From NCBI GenBank assembly GCA_028689615.1, contig JAQVCV010000002.1:110078-174077 (forward strand): DNA of 64,000 bases. The letters run 5' to 3'. The DNA is from Bacteroidales bacterium. GTDB lineage: Bacteria > Bacteroidota > Bacteroidia > Bacteroidales > TTA-H9. Below are positions 35,759-43,980 of the stretch, in pieces. The stretch's first letter is position 1; the number at the start of each line of letters is the position of its first letter. A model generated the notes under the pieces. The model was not told where the DNA came from. It saw only the letters and a program-made list of their open reading frames with translations, and did not search any database. Both the position numbers and the translations under genes were made by a program.

Positions 35759-37108
35759 TTAGCTCATTTCGGCTCTGACGGTGTTCAACCCCTGACGTAC
35801 CAGCGACTGTATCTCGGTTTTGGAGGTATCGATATACTCGCACAAAGCGAAGTCCTCTTCATCCACCTCATAGATTCCAAGCTTTTCCATGGCATCAATA
35901 TCGTTGATGATGATGGCCTTGAGCAATTGCATCGGGTAGATATCAAACGGGAACACCTTTTCATACTGACCCGTCATCACCAAAGCCCGTTCGCCGCCAT
36001 TGAGGTTGGTATCGGCCACGTAGCGCTTTTTGGGAGTAAGCCACGAGAAGTAGCTTTTGGAGAAGCTGTGCTTGTGGAAACGGGGCATCGACCAACCCAG
36101 AAATTCATGGTAGTTGCCTTCGGGAATGGCGGTGATCTGAGAATCGTAGAACCCAAGGTAACCATTAGGTTCGATGCGAGTTCCGGTGAGAACGTTACCG
36201 CTGATAAAACGTGTTTCGCCCTCGTTGACATTTCCGGCTAAAAGTTTTTTAATGCCAACCCCGGCCGGAACTCTGTAATAGCGAGGCTTGTGAATCTGGC
36301 TGCCAGCCACGGCAATGATGCGTGAAGCATTGTAGCGCCCCTCGGCAAAGAGCCTCCCGATGGTAATCACCTCCTGCGGACGCAGATACCAAACCACATC
36401 GCCCTTGTTGATTGGGCTGATGCGGGCAATTTGTGTACCCACGTTTCCTGCCGGATGTGGACCAGCGAAGTGGTTAACCTCAACCCCTCTGGTGTTGGTT
36501 AAAACCTTTGAATTCACCGTGTTGTCGGGCAAATTCAGATAAACCTTTCCCGAAGTGAGCTTGCGCAAGGCATCCACACCTGTCTGGAAAGTTTCTCCCT
36601 GACCGTGTACAATGAAATCGTAGTCGGGGGCCAAAGGTGCGGTGTCGAATCCTGAAATGAAAATCCCTTTGGGATCGTCGGCAGGATTGGCAATCACGCT
36701 GTAGGGGCGCTGACGTACCATAGGCCATACTCCGCTTTGCAGCATTCGTTGTACGATCTCCTCGCGGGAAAGATCAGAGGGTTTGGCTTTACCAAAATCG
36801 ACCCAGGCATCACCACCCTGCAATTCAATCCTAATCTCCAACAAGATACGCTTCGGACCTCTGACTATTTCAGTCACCTTACCATGAATGGGTGAGGTAA
36901 ACAGGACTTCAGGATGAGCTTTATCGCAAAATACCGGATCGCCGGCTTTTACCACATCGCCTTCCTGAACCAGCAACTTGGGGAATACCCCAATGAAATC
37001 GGTGGGCTTCAGCGCTATAGAAGCAGCTTGAAAGTCGGTCAATGTCCTCTCGGCCTCTCCGACCAACCTGATATCGAGCCCTTGCTTGATTTTGTAAACT
37101 TTTGACAT
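35759..37108 (-). CDS. nqrA: Na+-translocating NADH:quinone reductase subunit A
   Basis: A cytoplasmic 449-residue subunit without cofactor that caps NqrB and is linked to quinone binding. The N-terminal KIKQGLDIRLVGEAERT and the barrel-sandwich lipoyl-like segment (VQEGDVVKAGDPVFCDK) are typical. I choose ATG 37108 (MSKVYKIKQG), since an in-frame extension of eight codons has no support. It is the first gene of nqrABCDEF, which makes a primary sodium pump coupled to NADH oxidation and menaquinone reduction. Confidence 0.96.
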   Translation of the reverse strand: MSKVYKIKQGLDIRLVGEAERTLTDFQAASIALKPTDFIGVFPKLLVQEGDVVKAGDPVFCDKAHPEVLFTSPIHGKVTEIVRGPKRILLEIRIELQGGDAWVDFGKAKPSDLSREEIVQRMLQSGVWPMVRQRPYSVIANPADDPKGIFISGFDTAPLAPDYDFIVHGQGETFQTGVDALRKLTSGKVYLNLPDNTVNSKVLTNTRGVEVNHFAGPHPAGNVGTQIARISPINKGDVVWYLRPQEVITIGRLFAEGRYNASRIIAVAGSQIHKPRYYRVPAGVGIKKLLAGNVNEGETRFISGNVLTGTRIEPNGYLGFYDSQITAIPEGNYHEFLGWSMPRFHKHSFSKSYFSWLTPKKRYVADTNLNGGERALVMTGQYEKVFPFDIYPMQLLKAIIINDIDAMEKLGIYEVDEEDFALCEYIDTSKTEIQSLVRQGLNTVRAEMS

Positions 37109-37173
37109 ACTGATCAGTATATTCGCGTGCAATTATTTAATGGATTTCGATAACTACATATATAGAATAGATG

Positions 37174-37204
37174 CAAACTTAGAACTATCTTTTGAAACTA
37201 CAAA
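37174..37204 (-). promoter_or_regulatory. Promoter of the nqrABCDEF operon
   Basis: On the minus strand: TTTG (37204-37201), 19 bp, TAAGTTTG (37181-37174). The predicted start near 37167 gives a leader of about 59 nt. The rest of the 298-bp gap up to the T9SS plug gene shows only the divergent plus-strand -7 element. Confidence 0.7.
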
Positions 37205-37368
37205 AGTTAAATTTTGAAAAAACCGGAAGAATGCAACACAGGTACACCTATCAGATTCTGCTCCACCAACCGGCCACGTTTTGTTAAACCATTCACAAAA
37301 GAAAAGGTTGAATCAATCACAAAAAAAATGAAACAAAGCAATTTTCTGTGCAACTCACAAAAAGATTG

Positions 37369-37376
37369 TACGTTTG
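37369..37376 (+). promoter_or_regulatory. -7 element of the T9SS plug gene
   Basis: TACGTTTG matches TAnnTTTG exactly, 30 bp before ATG 37407. An in-frame TTG at 37374 overlaps this element and is therefore unlikely to be the start. Confidence 0.5.
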
Positions 37377-37406
37377 CACAACAGAACGATTAAACCTTGC
37401 CAAGAT

Positions 37407-38690
37407 ATGCTGAAGAAAATTGCCGGAATTCTGCTCCCCACGCTGCTCATTGCAATCACAGTTTATTCACAATCCGACGATTATTACTCACCGGATGGCT
37501 TGCGCTACACCAACACCAACTACGCTGCCGCTGTTGCCACGGTACTGCTTCATCCGGTCAATGCCCCGCTTCTCGAGCCGGTGATCAGGCACCGCTCCGC
37601 CGAAACCTTGCTTTGCTCTTTTGACGATCTGGCCGGAGGGCTAAAAACCTACCGTTACACTTTGATTCATTGCGACGCGGGCTGGAACCCGTCGGAATTG
37701 CAAAAAAACGAATATCTGGAAGGGTACGACGATGACGAAATCAGAGATTATGCATTCTCTTTCAACACCATACAGGAATACACACACTACTGGTTCACGT
37801 TTCCCAACGAGAATATTTCACCCGTTCTTTCGGGTAATTATTTGCTGGTTGTTTATACCGAAACACCAGACAAACCAGTTTTCTCGCGGCGCCTGATGGT
37901 TTATGAAAGCGCTGTTACCATCGACAATTTGGTTGCACAAAGAGCCAGCACCCCCCAGGAGATGGAGAACTCGCAGGAGGTGAATTTCAGTCTGCTTTTT
38001 GGCAAACTCAACATCACCGATCAACGGCAAATCAAGGTAAACATTATGCAAAACGGCCGCTGGGACAACATCCACTTCAACGTGCAACCACGAAGCCCTG
38101 GTTACGATCGGTGGGATTTCGAGATGTCGCCGTCCAACTATTTCGCTGCTTGCAACGAATATCGCAACCTCAACCTCAAAAGCTTCAAATACAATTCGGA
38201 TCGCGTGGCCCGCATTGATGGCGATGCTGAAGGCTACACCGTGAGGCTCTACGACGATCCTCCACGGGTGTTCAAGCCCCACATCAGCGAGACAACCCTG
38301 CGCGGCAGCATGCTCATCAAAACAGAAGATGGCCGCAACGACGACACCGAAGGAGAATACGCCGATGTGCTTTTCACCATCCCGTTCGAGTTTCCTCTCG
38401 TGGGGGGTCACCTGTATATACTCGGGAAACTCACGGCCAACGAATTGCAACCCTGGGCCCGCATGACCTACAACTACAAGGAACAAGCCTACCAAACGAC
38501 CCTGCGGCTCAAACAGGGTTTCTACAACTACCTCTATGTGTTTCAACCCGATGGCTCACCAGCCGGCGAATGCTTCCGAATTGAAGGCAACCGTTACGAA
38601 ACCCTTAACGACTACGCCGTGATGGTTTATTACCGACCTGTTGGCTCACGTTACGACAGGCTGGTAGGTTGGAGTGCCGTGAGTATGTAG
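37407..38690 (+). CDS. Type IX secretion system plug-type protein (DUF5103)
   Basis: A 427-residue secreted protein. The signal peptide (1-20, ending VYSQ) is followed by the N-terminal beta domain of the DUF5103/T9SS plug family (about 35-160; FDDLAGGLKTYRYTLIHCDAGW is the hallmark). A C-terminal domain with FKPHISETTLRGSMLI and LRLKQGFYNYLYVF completes it. In Flavobacterium the plug protein closes the Sov (SprA) translocon from the periplasmic side. Other core T9SS genes are not in the window, but the PorE-like protein at 15558 supports the presence of the system. It has its own promoter, divergent from nqr. Confidence 0.9.
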   Translation: MLKKIAGILLPTLLIAITVYSQSDDYYSPDGLRYTNTNYAAAVATVLLHPVNAPLLEPVIRHRSAETLLCSFDDLAGGLKTYRYTLIHCDAGWNPSELQKNEYLEGYDDDEIRDYAFSFNTIQEYTHYWFTFPNENISPVLSGNYLLVVYTETPDKPVFSRRLMVYESAVTIDNLVAQRASTPQEMENSQEVNFSLLFGKLNITDQRQIKVNIMQNGRWDNIHFNVQPRSPGYDRWDFEMSPSNYFAACNEYRNLNLKSFKYNSDRVARIDGDAEGYTVRLYDDPPRVFKPHISETTLRGSMLIKTEDGRNDDTEGEYADVLFTIPFEFPLVGGHLYILGKLTANELQPWARMTYNYKEQAYQTTLRLKQGFYNYLYVFQPDGSPAGECFRIEGNRYETLNDYAVMVYYRPVGSRYDRLVGWSAVSM

Positions 38691-38777
38691 GCCTGATCGG
38701 AGATTTTTTTCTGACTTTTTAATAAAAAAAGGGGGGGCAATTTGGGAAAAGCCATCTCCCGATTTAGAGAAGAAGCT

Positions 38778-39173
38778 TTAGCTGGAAGTGATCTCTACCC
38801 GGTTTCCATCGGGATCGGCAGTGCAAAACTCGTAATAACCATCGCCGGTAACACGTGGGCCGTCGAGCAGAGGAAGTCCTGCACCTACCATCTCATCGCA
38901 AAGAAGGTCAACCTGCATGCGATGGGGCAACTCAAAAGCAAGGTGAATTAATCCCTGATGCTGCTTGTGAATCCGGTCGTTGAGGTTGTCAGGAATATCG
39001 GGCCGGTTCATGATTTCAAGAGCCACACCGTTGTTGAAGGTCACCATCCAACTTTCGTAGTTTTTGGCTGGATTGGAATAGCGTTCTCCGGCTTTTCCTC
39101 CAAGCCATCTGGTGTAAAAATCGCGCAGTACCTCAGGCTGCCGCGTCCACAAAGCAACATGACAGAGTTTCAT
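38778..39173 (-). CDS. VOC (glyoxalase/bleomycin-resistance) family protein
   Basis: A 131-residue vicinal-oxygen-chelate fold protein. The four expected metal ligands are visible: His5 (KLCHVALW), Glu53 (ALEIM), His77 (LIHLAFEL) and Glu127 (NRVEI). It may be a lactoylglutathione-lyase-like or epimerase-type enzyme; the substrate cannot be assigned. It begins 9 bp after the methyltransferase stop, so they form one transcription unit. Confidence 0.85.
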   Translation of the reverse strand: MKLCHVALWTRQPEVLRDFYTRWLGGKAGERYSNPAKNYESWMVTFNNGVALEIMNRPDIPDNLNDRIHKQHQGLIHLAFELPHRMQVDLLCDEMVGAGLPLLDGPRVTGDGYYEFCTADPDGNRVEITSS

Positions 39174-39182
39174 ATCAATTTA

Positions 39183-40082
39183 CTATAGTTTTCGGGTGAT
39201 GGTGCTAACACCGATGTTTTTAGGACCATGATGTTGATGAACAAGAAACTGGTCGGCGGGGAGCAAACCCTCGATGAAAGGGAGCGATGGAGCATACAAA
39301 AAACGGCCTCCGGGCTTCAATGAAACAAGAATTCGGTGGTAGAGCCTGGCGAAATGGAGTGCCCTGTCGCCCTGACGAAAGTGAAAATGGAGAAAATGGA
39401 GAGAAAACGACTGGTTTGCCAGAATTAAATCCCATGTCAAAGGTTGAAAATCGAAGGCAAACCAATCGCATTCCATTATGAAATCTGACGGATTACGAAC
39501 CATTCGATCGAAACCCGCAGCCTCCAAACCGGCCTTTCGCAGCCTTTCTACCAGCAACCCCTCTTCGCCGCATCCTATATCCAGAATTTTTCCCTTGATT
39601 GTTGATGCATCGATGCCAAAAATCTTCAGGATAAAATCGGCCGAATAGAAGGCGCATGTTGCCGGGTTCAATGTTTTATCGCAACGTGAGCAAGCTTCTG
39701 CAAAAGCAGCATCGCAGCCCGACAGCCACCCCCAAAGTCGCTCCCGGTGTCGTGAGGCTACCTCTTCCGCATTCAGCGAATCGCGAATATCAGAAATCAA
39801 CTTCCGGTAAAGCCCCACAAGTTGTTCGCTATCGCGCTTATCGGGTTGCAGGAACTGAAAAGCAGCCAACATCGACTTCAAACCCTGATACGACAAATGC
39901 TGCGCTAAAACCTCCTCGCATCCGGGGTGCGACTGGAGGTAGGATTGAAACTCATTGAACCGGCTTTGCGCTAAGCCGTTAAACCACGGCCATTCCACAT
40001 CGGGCTCATGAAACAAATTGCGCGACCTGTTGTAATCCAGTTGCGCTGAAACCACTTTAATGAAAGAACCGGGAATTTGCAT
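39183..40082 (-). CDS. Class I SAM-dependent methyltransferase
   Basis: A 299-residue protein with a helical N-terminal half (about 1-150) and a Rossmann methyltransferase domain (about 155-299) beginning at the SAM motif ILDIGCGEEG. The acidic residue ending strand 2 is in AAGFDRM, motif II is DLILANQSFSLHF, and SLKPGGRFLYAP follows. The helical half includes SRCDKTLNPATCAFYSADFI. The overall shape recalls rRNA-type methyltransferases, but I would not name a target. I start at ATG 40082, since the TTG eight codons upstream overlaps the -7 element. Confidence 0.75.
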   Translation of the reverse strand: MQIPGSFIKVVSAQLDYNRSRNLFHEPDVEWPWFNGLAQSRFNEFQSYLQSHPGCEEVLAQHLSYQGLKSMLAAFQFLQPDKRDSEQLVGLYRKLISDIRDSLNAEEVASRHRERLWGWLSGCDAAFAEACSRCDKTLNPATCAFYSADFILKIFGIDASTIKGKILDIGCGEEGLLVERLRKAGLEAAGFDRMVRNPSDFIMECDWFAFDFQPLTWDLILANQSFSLHFLHFHFRQGDRALHFARLYHRILVSLKPGGRFLYAPSLPFIEGLLPADQFLVHQHHGPKNIGVSTITRKL

Positions 40083-40473
40083 CTGCTCGGGTTTTATTAG
40101 CAGCAAAATTACAAATTCGAATGTTTAAACACCTTTAACCAGGGTAGCCTGCACCTTCAGCAACCAAAAAAGCTGTCGCGTTGAGTCGTTCCAATCCTTC
40201 CCCATCGATAATCTTTTGTGTTATCCCTTAGCCTCACACCCCACGCCCCTTGATCCGTTAGTCAATTCGTCTAGGCAAAAAAAAATTCTGTCTAGACAGA
40301 ATTTTTTTTTGCCTAGATCGGTTAAGCGAACGAGGAAGGAAGAAGAGGTACGCTGCCGGCTCCCTTGCCGTCTGCTGCCGGCCTCTATCCTCGCCCCCCT
40401 TGTTTGGATTGTTTGCCTCTCTTTCGCTGATCGTGAGCGGGGCTATTGGAACGATTCCCTCTCCCCTTCGCCC
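40083..40473. other. Intergenic region (391 bp) with palindrome and promoter element
   Basis: No gene is supported here. Next to the methyltransferase, TAATTTTG on the minus strand (40111-40104) is an exact -7 element 22 bp before its ATG. The middle holds the 48-bp palindrome. The remainder, up to the stop of the lyase-like gene, is GC-richer sequence in which I see no motif. Confidence 0.5.
40270..40317. repeat. 48-bp perfect palindrome
   Basis: The sequence from 40270 to 40317 equals its own reverse complement with no central spacer. Each arm runs TCTAGGC, nine A, TTCTGTCT or its complement, meeting at a central TCTAGA (40291-40296). It contains three CTAG. As RNA it would make a very long hairpin with a U-rich 3' arm, about 155 nt after the catabolic operon's last stop. 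A terminator is one reading; a binding or recombination site is another. Confidence 0.85.
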
Positions 40474-41490
40474 CTATCTTCCCGACAGGCTCTTGGGGAT
40501 TCTGCCGTTTTTGATGGCTTCCGATCTGAGGCGTCGCCCCACGATGCGCTCGTTCATACGGCCCAGTTCGAGCACTTTGTCCACGTCGAGACCTGTATCG
40601 ATGCCCATCTCGTCCATCATCACCACCAGATCTTCGGTACTCACCAGGCCTGTGAGGCTCGGATCGCGGTAATAATACGAGCCTGTTCCCGATACTGGCA
40701 CTCCATCCACGAAATTGGCCGGTTGTCCGCCAATACCACCAAGCGATGCCTCGTAGTTGGTCATTCCCGCCTGCAGGGCAGCCAGCACATTGGCCAAACC
40801 CCATCCACGTGTGGTATGGAAATGGACGATGTGTTTCTGCGGATCGCCGAAATGATCCATCAGCATCGAGTAATAGCGGTAAACACGGTCGGGTGAAGCC
40901 GAACCGTCGTGGTCGGCGTGTTCTACGTCGGTGGCACCGATGTCGAACCACCGTTGGGCGAACTCCACAGCCTTTTCCATTTTCGTTGGCCCCTCGATTG
41001 GGCATCCCCAGATGGTGCTCACCGTTCCGTTTACCTTCATGCCGGCTTCGCGGGCCTTGGGAATCCACTCTTCGCACATCTTCCAGTAGTCGGCCAGGCT
41101 TAGTCCCGAGTTTTTGCGGTGATGCGACTCGCTGGTGCTCACCATCACCAGGATGCGATCGGGGCCCCAACCCTCGTTGTGCGCTTCGATTGCCCGCTCG
41201 ATGGCTTTCTCGCGGATGGTGACGGCGGTAAGCTTCACGCCGGGGAGCAGATCCTTCACCAGTTTGCTCTTCCTGACAGCCTTAAACACCTCTTCGGCAT
41301 CTTTGAACTGGGGCATCCCTTTCGGATTGCCAAAATTGGTCACCTCAAGGTGTTTGAACCCTGCCAGGATGGATTGTTCCAGCATCCACACCTTGGCCTC
41401 GGCGGGTATGTATTTCTCTTCGTGCTGGTAGCCATCGCGCACGGTGATGTCGCCAATGGTCACTTTCTTCGGGTAGGTCAATTCAGCCAT
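40474..41490 (-). CDS. HMG-CoA-lyase-like (HMGL) protein lacking the catalytic Cys
   Basis: A 338-residue TIM-barrel protein of the HMGL/pyruvate carboxyltransferase superfamily. The metal and substrate residues are present: Arg-Asp in TVRDGYQ, and HxH in VHFHTTRG. The segment equivalent to GGCP of HMG-CoA lyase is GIGGQP, placing Gln256 (codon 40725-40723) where the mobile active-site Cys would be. It is therefore not an ordinary HMG-CoA lyase, and a genuine one is encoded upstream (43072-43959). It is the last gene of the leucine-type operon. It may cleave or form a related C-C bond; the substrate is unknown. Start at ATG 41490. Confidence 0.8.
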   Translation of the reverse strand: MAELTYPKKVTIGDITVRDGYQHEEKYIPAEAKVWMLEQSILAGFKHLEVTNFGNPKGMPQFKDAEEVFKAVRKSKLVKDLLPGVKLTAVTIREKAIERAIEAHNEGWGPDRILVMVSTSESHHRKNSGLSLADYWKMCEEWIPKAREAGMKVNGTVSTIWGCPIEGPTKMEKAVEFAQRWFDIGATDVEHADHDGSASPDRVYRYYSMLMDHFGDPQKHIVHFHTTRGWGLANVLAALQAGMTNYEASLGGIGGQPANFVDGVPVSGTGSYYYRDPSLTGLVSTEDLVVMMDEMGIDTGLDVDKVLELGRMNERIVGRRLRSEAIKNGRIPKSLSGR

Positions 41491-41515
41491 CTGTTTTGTT
41501 TTTTGGGTTACAAAA

Positions 41516-42172
41516 TTACACATCCATCTCCGGAATATTGCCTTCCACTACGAGTTTGCCGGCGGTTGCAGCCCTGATCTGCTCCACTGTTACGCCCGGT
41601 GCCCGCTCCAACAGTCTGAAACCATCGCCGGTAACCTCGAGCATGGCCAGATCGGTTACAATTCGTTTCACGCACTTCACACCAGTGAGGGGCAGGGTGC
41701 ATTGGGGCAGCAATTTGGAGTTTCCGTCGCGGTCGGTGTGCTGCATGGCCACGATGATGTTGCGGGCAGCTGCCACCAGATCCATGGCACCCCCCATCCC
41801 TTTCACCAATTTGCCCGGCACCTTCCAGCTGGCAATATCGCCCTGCTCCGACACCTCGAAAGCTCCCAACACGGTGAGGTCAACGTGACCACCACGTATC
41901 ATGGCGAAACTCTCAGCCGAATCGAAGAAGGCGGCCCCGTCGAGATAAGTCACCGTTTGCTTGCCGGCGTTGATCAGATCGGCATCCACACGATCTTTGG
42001 CCGGGAAGGGACCAATTCCCAGCAATCCGTTCTCTGAATGGAGCGTAACATCCATCCCATCGGGGATGAAATTGGCCACCAGCGTGGGAATGCCAATCCC
42101 CAGGTTCACATAATAGCCATCGCGCAACTCGCGGGCTATCCTTTTTGCAATTCCATTCTTATCTAAAGCCAT
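41516..42172 (-). CDS. scoB: 3-oxoacid CoA-transferase subunit B
   Basis: A 218-residue beta subunit. The catalytic Glu lies in [13 protein letters not shown] (family motif ExGxxGxG). The N-terminal [26 protein letters not shown] is diagnostic. With ScoA it activates acetoacetate to acetoacetyl-CoA using succinyl-CoA, consuming the acetoacetate released by HMG-CoA lyase. A 200-bp gap separates it from scoA. In the gap TATTTTTG on the minus strand (42215-42208) could be an internal -7 element. Confidence 0.93.
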   Translation of the reverse strand: MALDKNGIAKRIARELRDGYYVNLGIGIPTLVANFIPDGMDVTLHSENGLLGIGPFPAKDRVDADLINAGKQTVTYLDGAAFFDSAESFAMIRGGHVDLTVLGAFEVSEQGDIASWKVPGKLVKGMGGAMDLVAAARNIIVAMQHTDRDGNSKLLPQCTLPLTGVKCVKRIVTDLAMLEVTGDGFRLLERAPGVTVEQIRAATAGKLVVEGNIPEMDV

Positions 42173-42372
42173 AACAATTTCATTTTTTTATTTACAATTA
42201 CAATTTTCAAAAATATTCATGCAATCATTTGCAGAAACGATGGTTTGCCAACTGCCATCCATCATTCGCTGATCTTCTTCGTCGCACCATCAGCATTTCG
42301 AGCCTGTGCAATTTCGTCAGCGCTCCGGCATCATCATATCACCAACTGATACAGCAACCTCCAATCAGCAAA

Positions 42373-43065
42373 TCAATCCGCCGTAGTTACAAATTCAATC
42401 TGTTTTTTGTAATCGGTTCCCTGGAAAATCCGCTGCACGTAGATGCCTGGGGTATGCACCTGGTTGGGATCGAGTTCGCCGGCCGGCACCAGTTCCTCCA
42501 CTTCGGCAATGGTGATGATGCCGGCTGCAGCCATCATGTTGTTGAAATTCTGCGCAGTGTGGCGGTAGATGAGGTTTCCCCTGGTGTCGCCTTTCCAGGC
42601 TTTCACAATGGCGAAGTCGGCGCGCATGCCCAGCTCCATCAAATACATCCGCCCGTTGAATTCGCGCACCTCTTTGCCGATTTGCACCTCGGTGCCAAAT
42701 CCGGCAGGGACATAAAAGGCTGGAATTCCGGCACCTCCTGCCCTGATACGCTCGGCCAGCGTTCCTTGAGGGATGAGTTCCACTTCGAGTTCGCCGCTGA
42801 GCAACTGCCGTTCAAACTCCTTGTTCTCGCCCACGTAGGAGGCAACCATCTTTTTCATCTGGTGGTTGCGAAGCAGTTTGCCCAGGCCCACGTTGTCGAT
42901 CCCTGCATTGTTGGAGATGCAGGTGAGCCCCGTGACGCCCGATTCCACCAGGGCATCAATAGAGTTTTCGGGGATGCCGCACAGGCCAAACCCGCCCAGC
43001 ATAATGGTCATCCCGTTGGTGATTCCCGCTATCGCTTCGCGGGCATTTGCATAAACTTTGTTCAT
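42373..43065 (-). CDS. scoA: 3-oxoacid CoA-transferase subunit A
   Basis: A 230-residue alpha subunit with the signature [18 protein letters not shown] and the glycine-rich [15 protein letters not shown], plus the [18 protein letters not shown] region. It pairs with ScoB. The gene begins 6 bp after the HMG-CoA lyase stop, so acetoacetate production and activation are encoded together. Succinyl-CoA:acetoacetate is the likely specificity from context; acetate could also serve as donor or acceptor. Confidence 0.93.
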   Translation of the reverse strand: MNKVYANAREAIAGITNGMTIMLGGFGLCGIPENSIDALVESGVTGLTCISNNAGIDNVGLGKLLRNHQMKKMVASYVGENKEFERQLLSGELEVELIPQGTLAERIRAGGAGIPAFYVPAGFGTEVQIGKEVREFNGRMYLMELGMRADFAIVKAWKGDTRGNLIYRHTAQNFNNMMAAAGIITIAEVEELVPAGELDPNQVHTPGIYVQRIFQGTDYKKQIEFVTTAD

Positions 43066-43071
43066 AGCACA

Positions 43072-43959
43072 CTATTTAAATTGTGATTCAATATCGTTGT
43101 AAAGTTTCATGGCCGCTTCCCGGGCAAGAGCATAAGGTTCGGTCTTCAATTGGTTGCCGATGTGGTTATCGGCGCAATAATCCACCAGATTTTGCATCGG
43201 CAGGTTTCCCACCAGGTCCACTCCGGTCATGGGGCAACCGCCACCGTTTAGCAACACTCCGTCGAAACTGCGGCAGCCCTTTTCCCAAGCTTTGTCAATC
43301 TTTTGTCGCCATTCACCGGGCTTGGTATGTAGATGAAAACCCAGTGTCAGGCGGGTGAATTCGGAGGAGAGCAGCCCGAACACATCGCTCACGGTTTCCA
43401 CCGTCGAAAGGCCAACGGTATCGGAGAGGTTCATGTGGTTAATCCCTTCGCGATGGAGGCGCTCAACCCATTCGGCCACCAGTTCGGGATGCCAGGGGTC
43501 GTTATAGGGGTTGCCAAAACCCATCGAAAGGTAAACCATCAGTTTTTTTCCCTGTTGATCGCAGAGGTTTTGAATGGCACAAACATCGGCGTAAGCTTTC
43601 GCGAGGTTGGAATGGAGGTTGAGTTTCAAAAACGTATCCGACACCGAGAAGGGGAAGCCAATCCAGTCAATCTTGGCTATCGAAGCAGCCTCGCGGGCTC
43701 CACGAAGGTTGCCGGCGATGGCCAGCAGTTGGGTATGGGTATTCTCGGTAATAAGCTGGTCAGCTACCTGTCGCGTATCGGCCATCTGGGGTATGGCTGC
43801 TGCCGACACGAAACTGCCGAAGTCGAGAATATCGAATCCTGCCTGCAGCAACAGATTGAGGTATTCTGCTTTGCGGCTGGTGGGGATCAAGGTCTTGATC
43901 CCCTGCATAGCGTCGCGCGGACAATCGGTCAGGCGCATGGTAGCGGAAGGCGTGGTCAT
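43072..43959 (-). CDS. Hydroxymethylglutaryl-CoA lyase
   Basis: A 295-residue TIM barrel that splits HMG-CoA to acetyl-CoA and acetoacetate. The catalytic set is complete: Arg-Asp in CPRDAMQG, HxH in GFHLHTKPG and the active-site Cys in NGGGCPMTG, followed by DLVGNLPMQNLV as in the mitochondrial enzyme. FGSFVSAAAIPQMADT also matches. It sits between the acyl-CoA dehydrogenase (21-bp gap) and scoA (6-bp gap). This completes the leucine pathway after methylglutaconyl-CoA hydratase. Confidence 0.92.
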   Translation of the reverse strand: MTTPSATMRLTDCPRDAMQGIKTLIPTSRKAEYLNLLLQAGFDILDFGSFVSAAAIPQMADTRQVADQLITENTHTQLLAIAGNLRGAREAASIAKIDWIGFPFSVSDTFLKLNLHSNLAKAYADVCAIQNLCDQQGKKLMVYLSMGFGNPYNDPWHPELVAEWVERLHREGINHMNLSDTVGLSTVETVSDVFGLLSSEFTRLTLGFHLHTKPGEWRQKIDKAWEKGCRSFDGVLLNGGGCPMTGVDLVGNLPMQNLVDYCADNHIGNQLKTEPYALAREAAMKLYNDIESQFK

Positions 43960-43980
43960 GTTAAAAAATGAAATAAACGG

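Noticed and set aside
40385..41170. A 261-codon open frame on the minus strand overlapping the HMGL-like gene.
   Set aside because: It is a shadow of the real gene in another frame, with Arg/Gly/His-rich low-quality composition and no domain.
41516..42172. The CoA-transferase pair could be a butyrate/acetoacetate (AtoDA) or 3-oxoadipate type.
   Set aside because: Position beside HMG-CoA lyase favours acetoacetate; sequence alone cannot exclude the others, so the name is kept at 3-oxoacid level.
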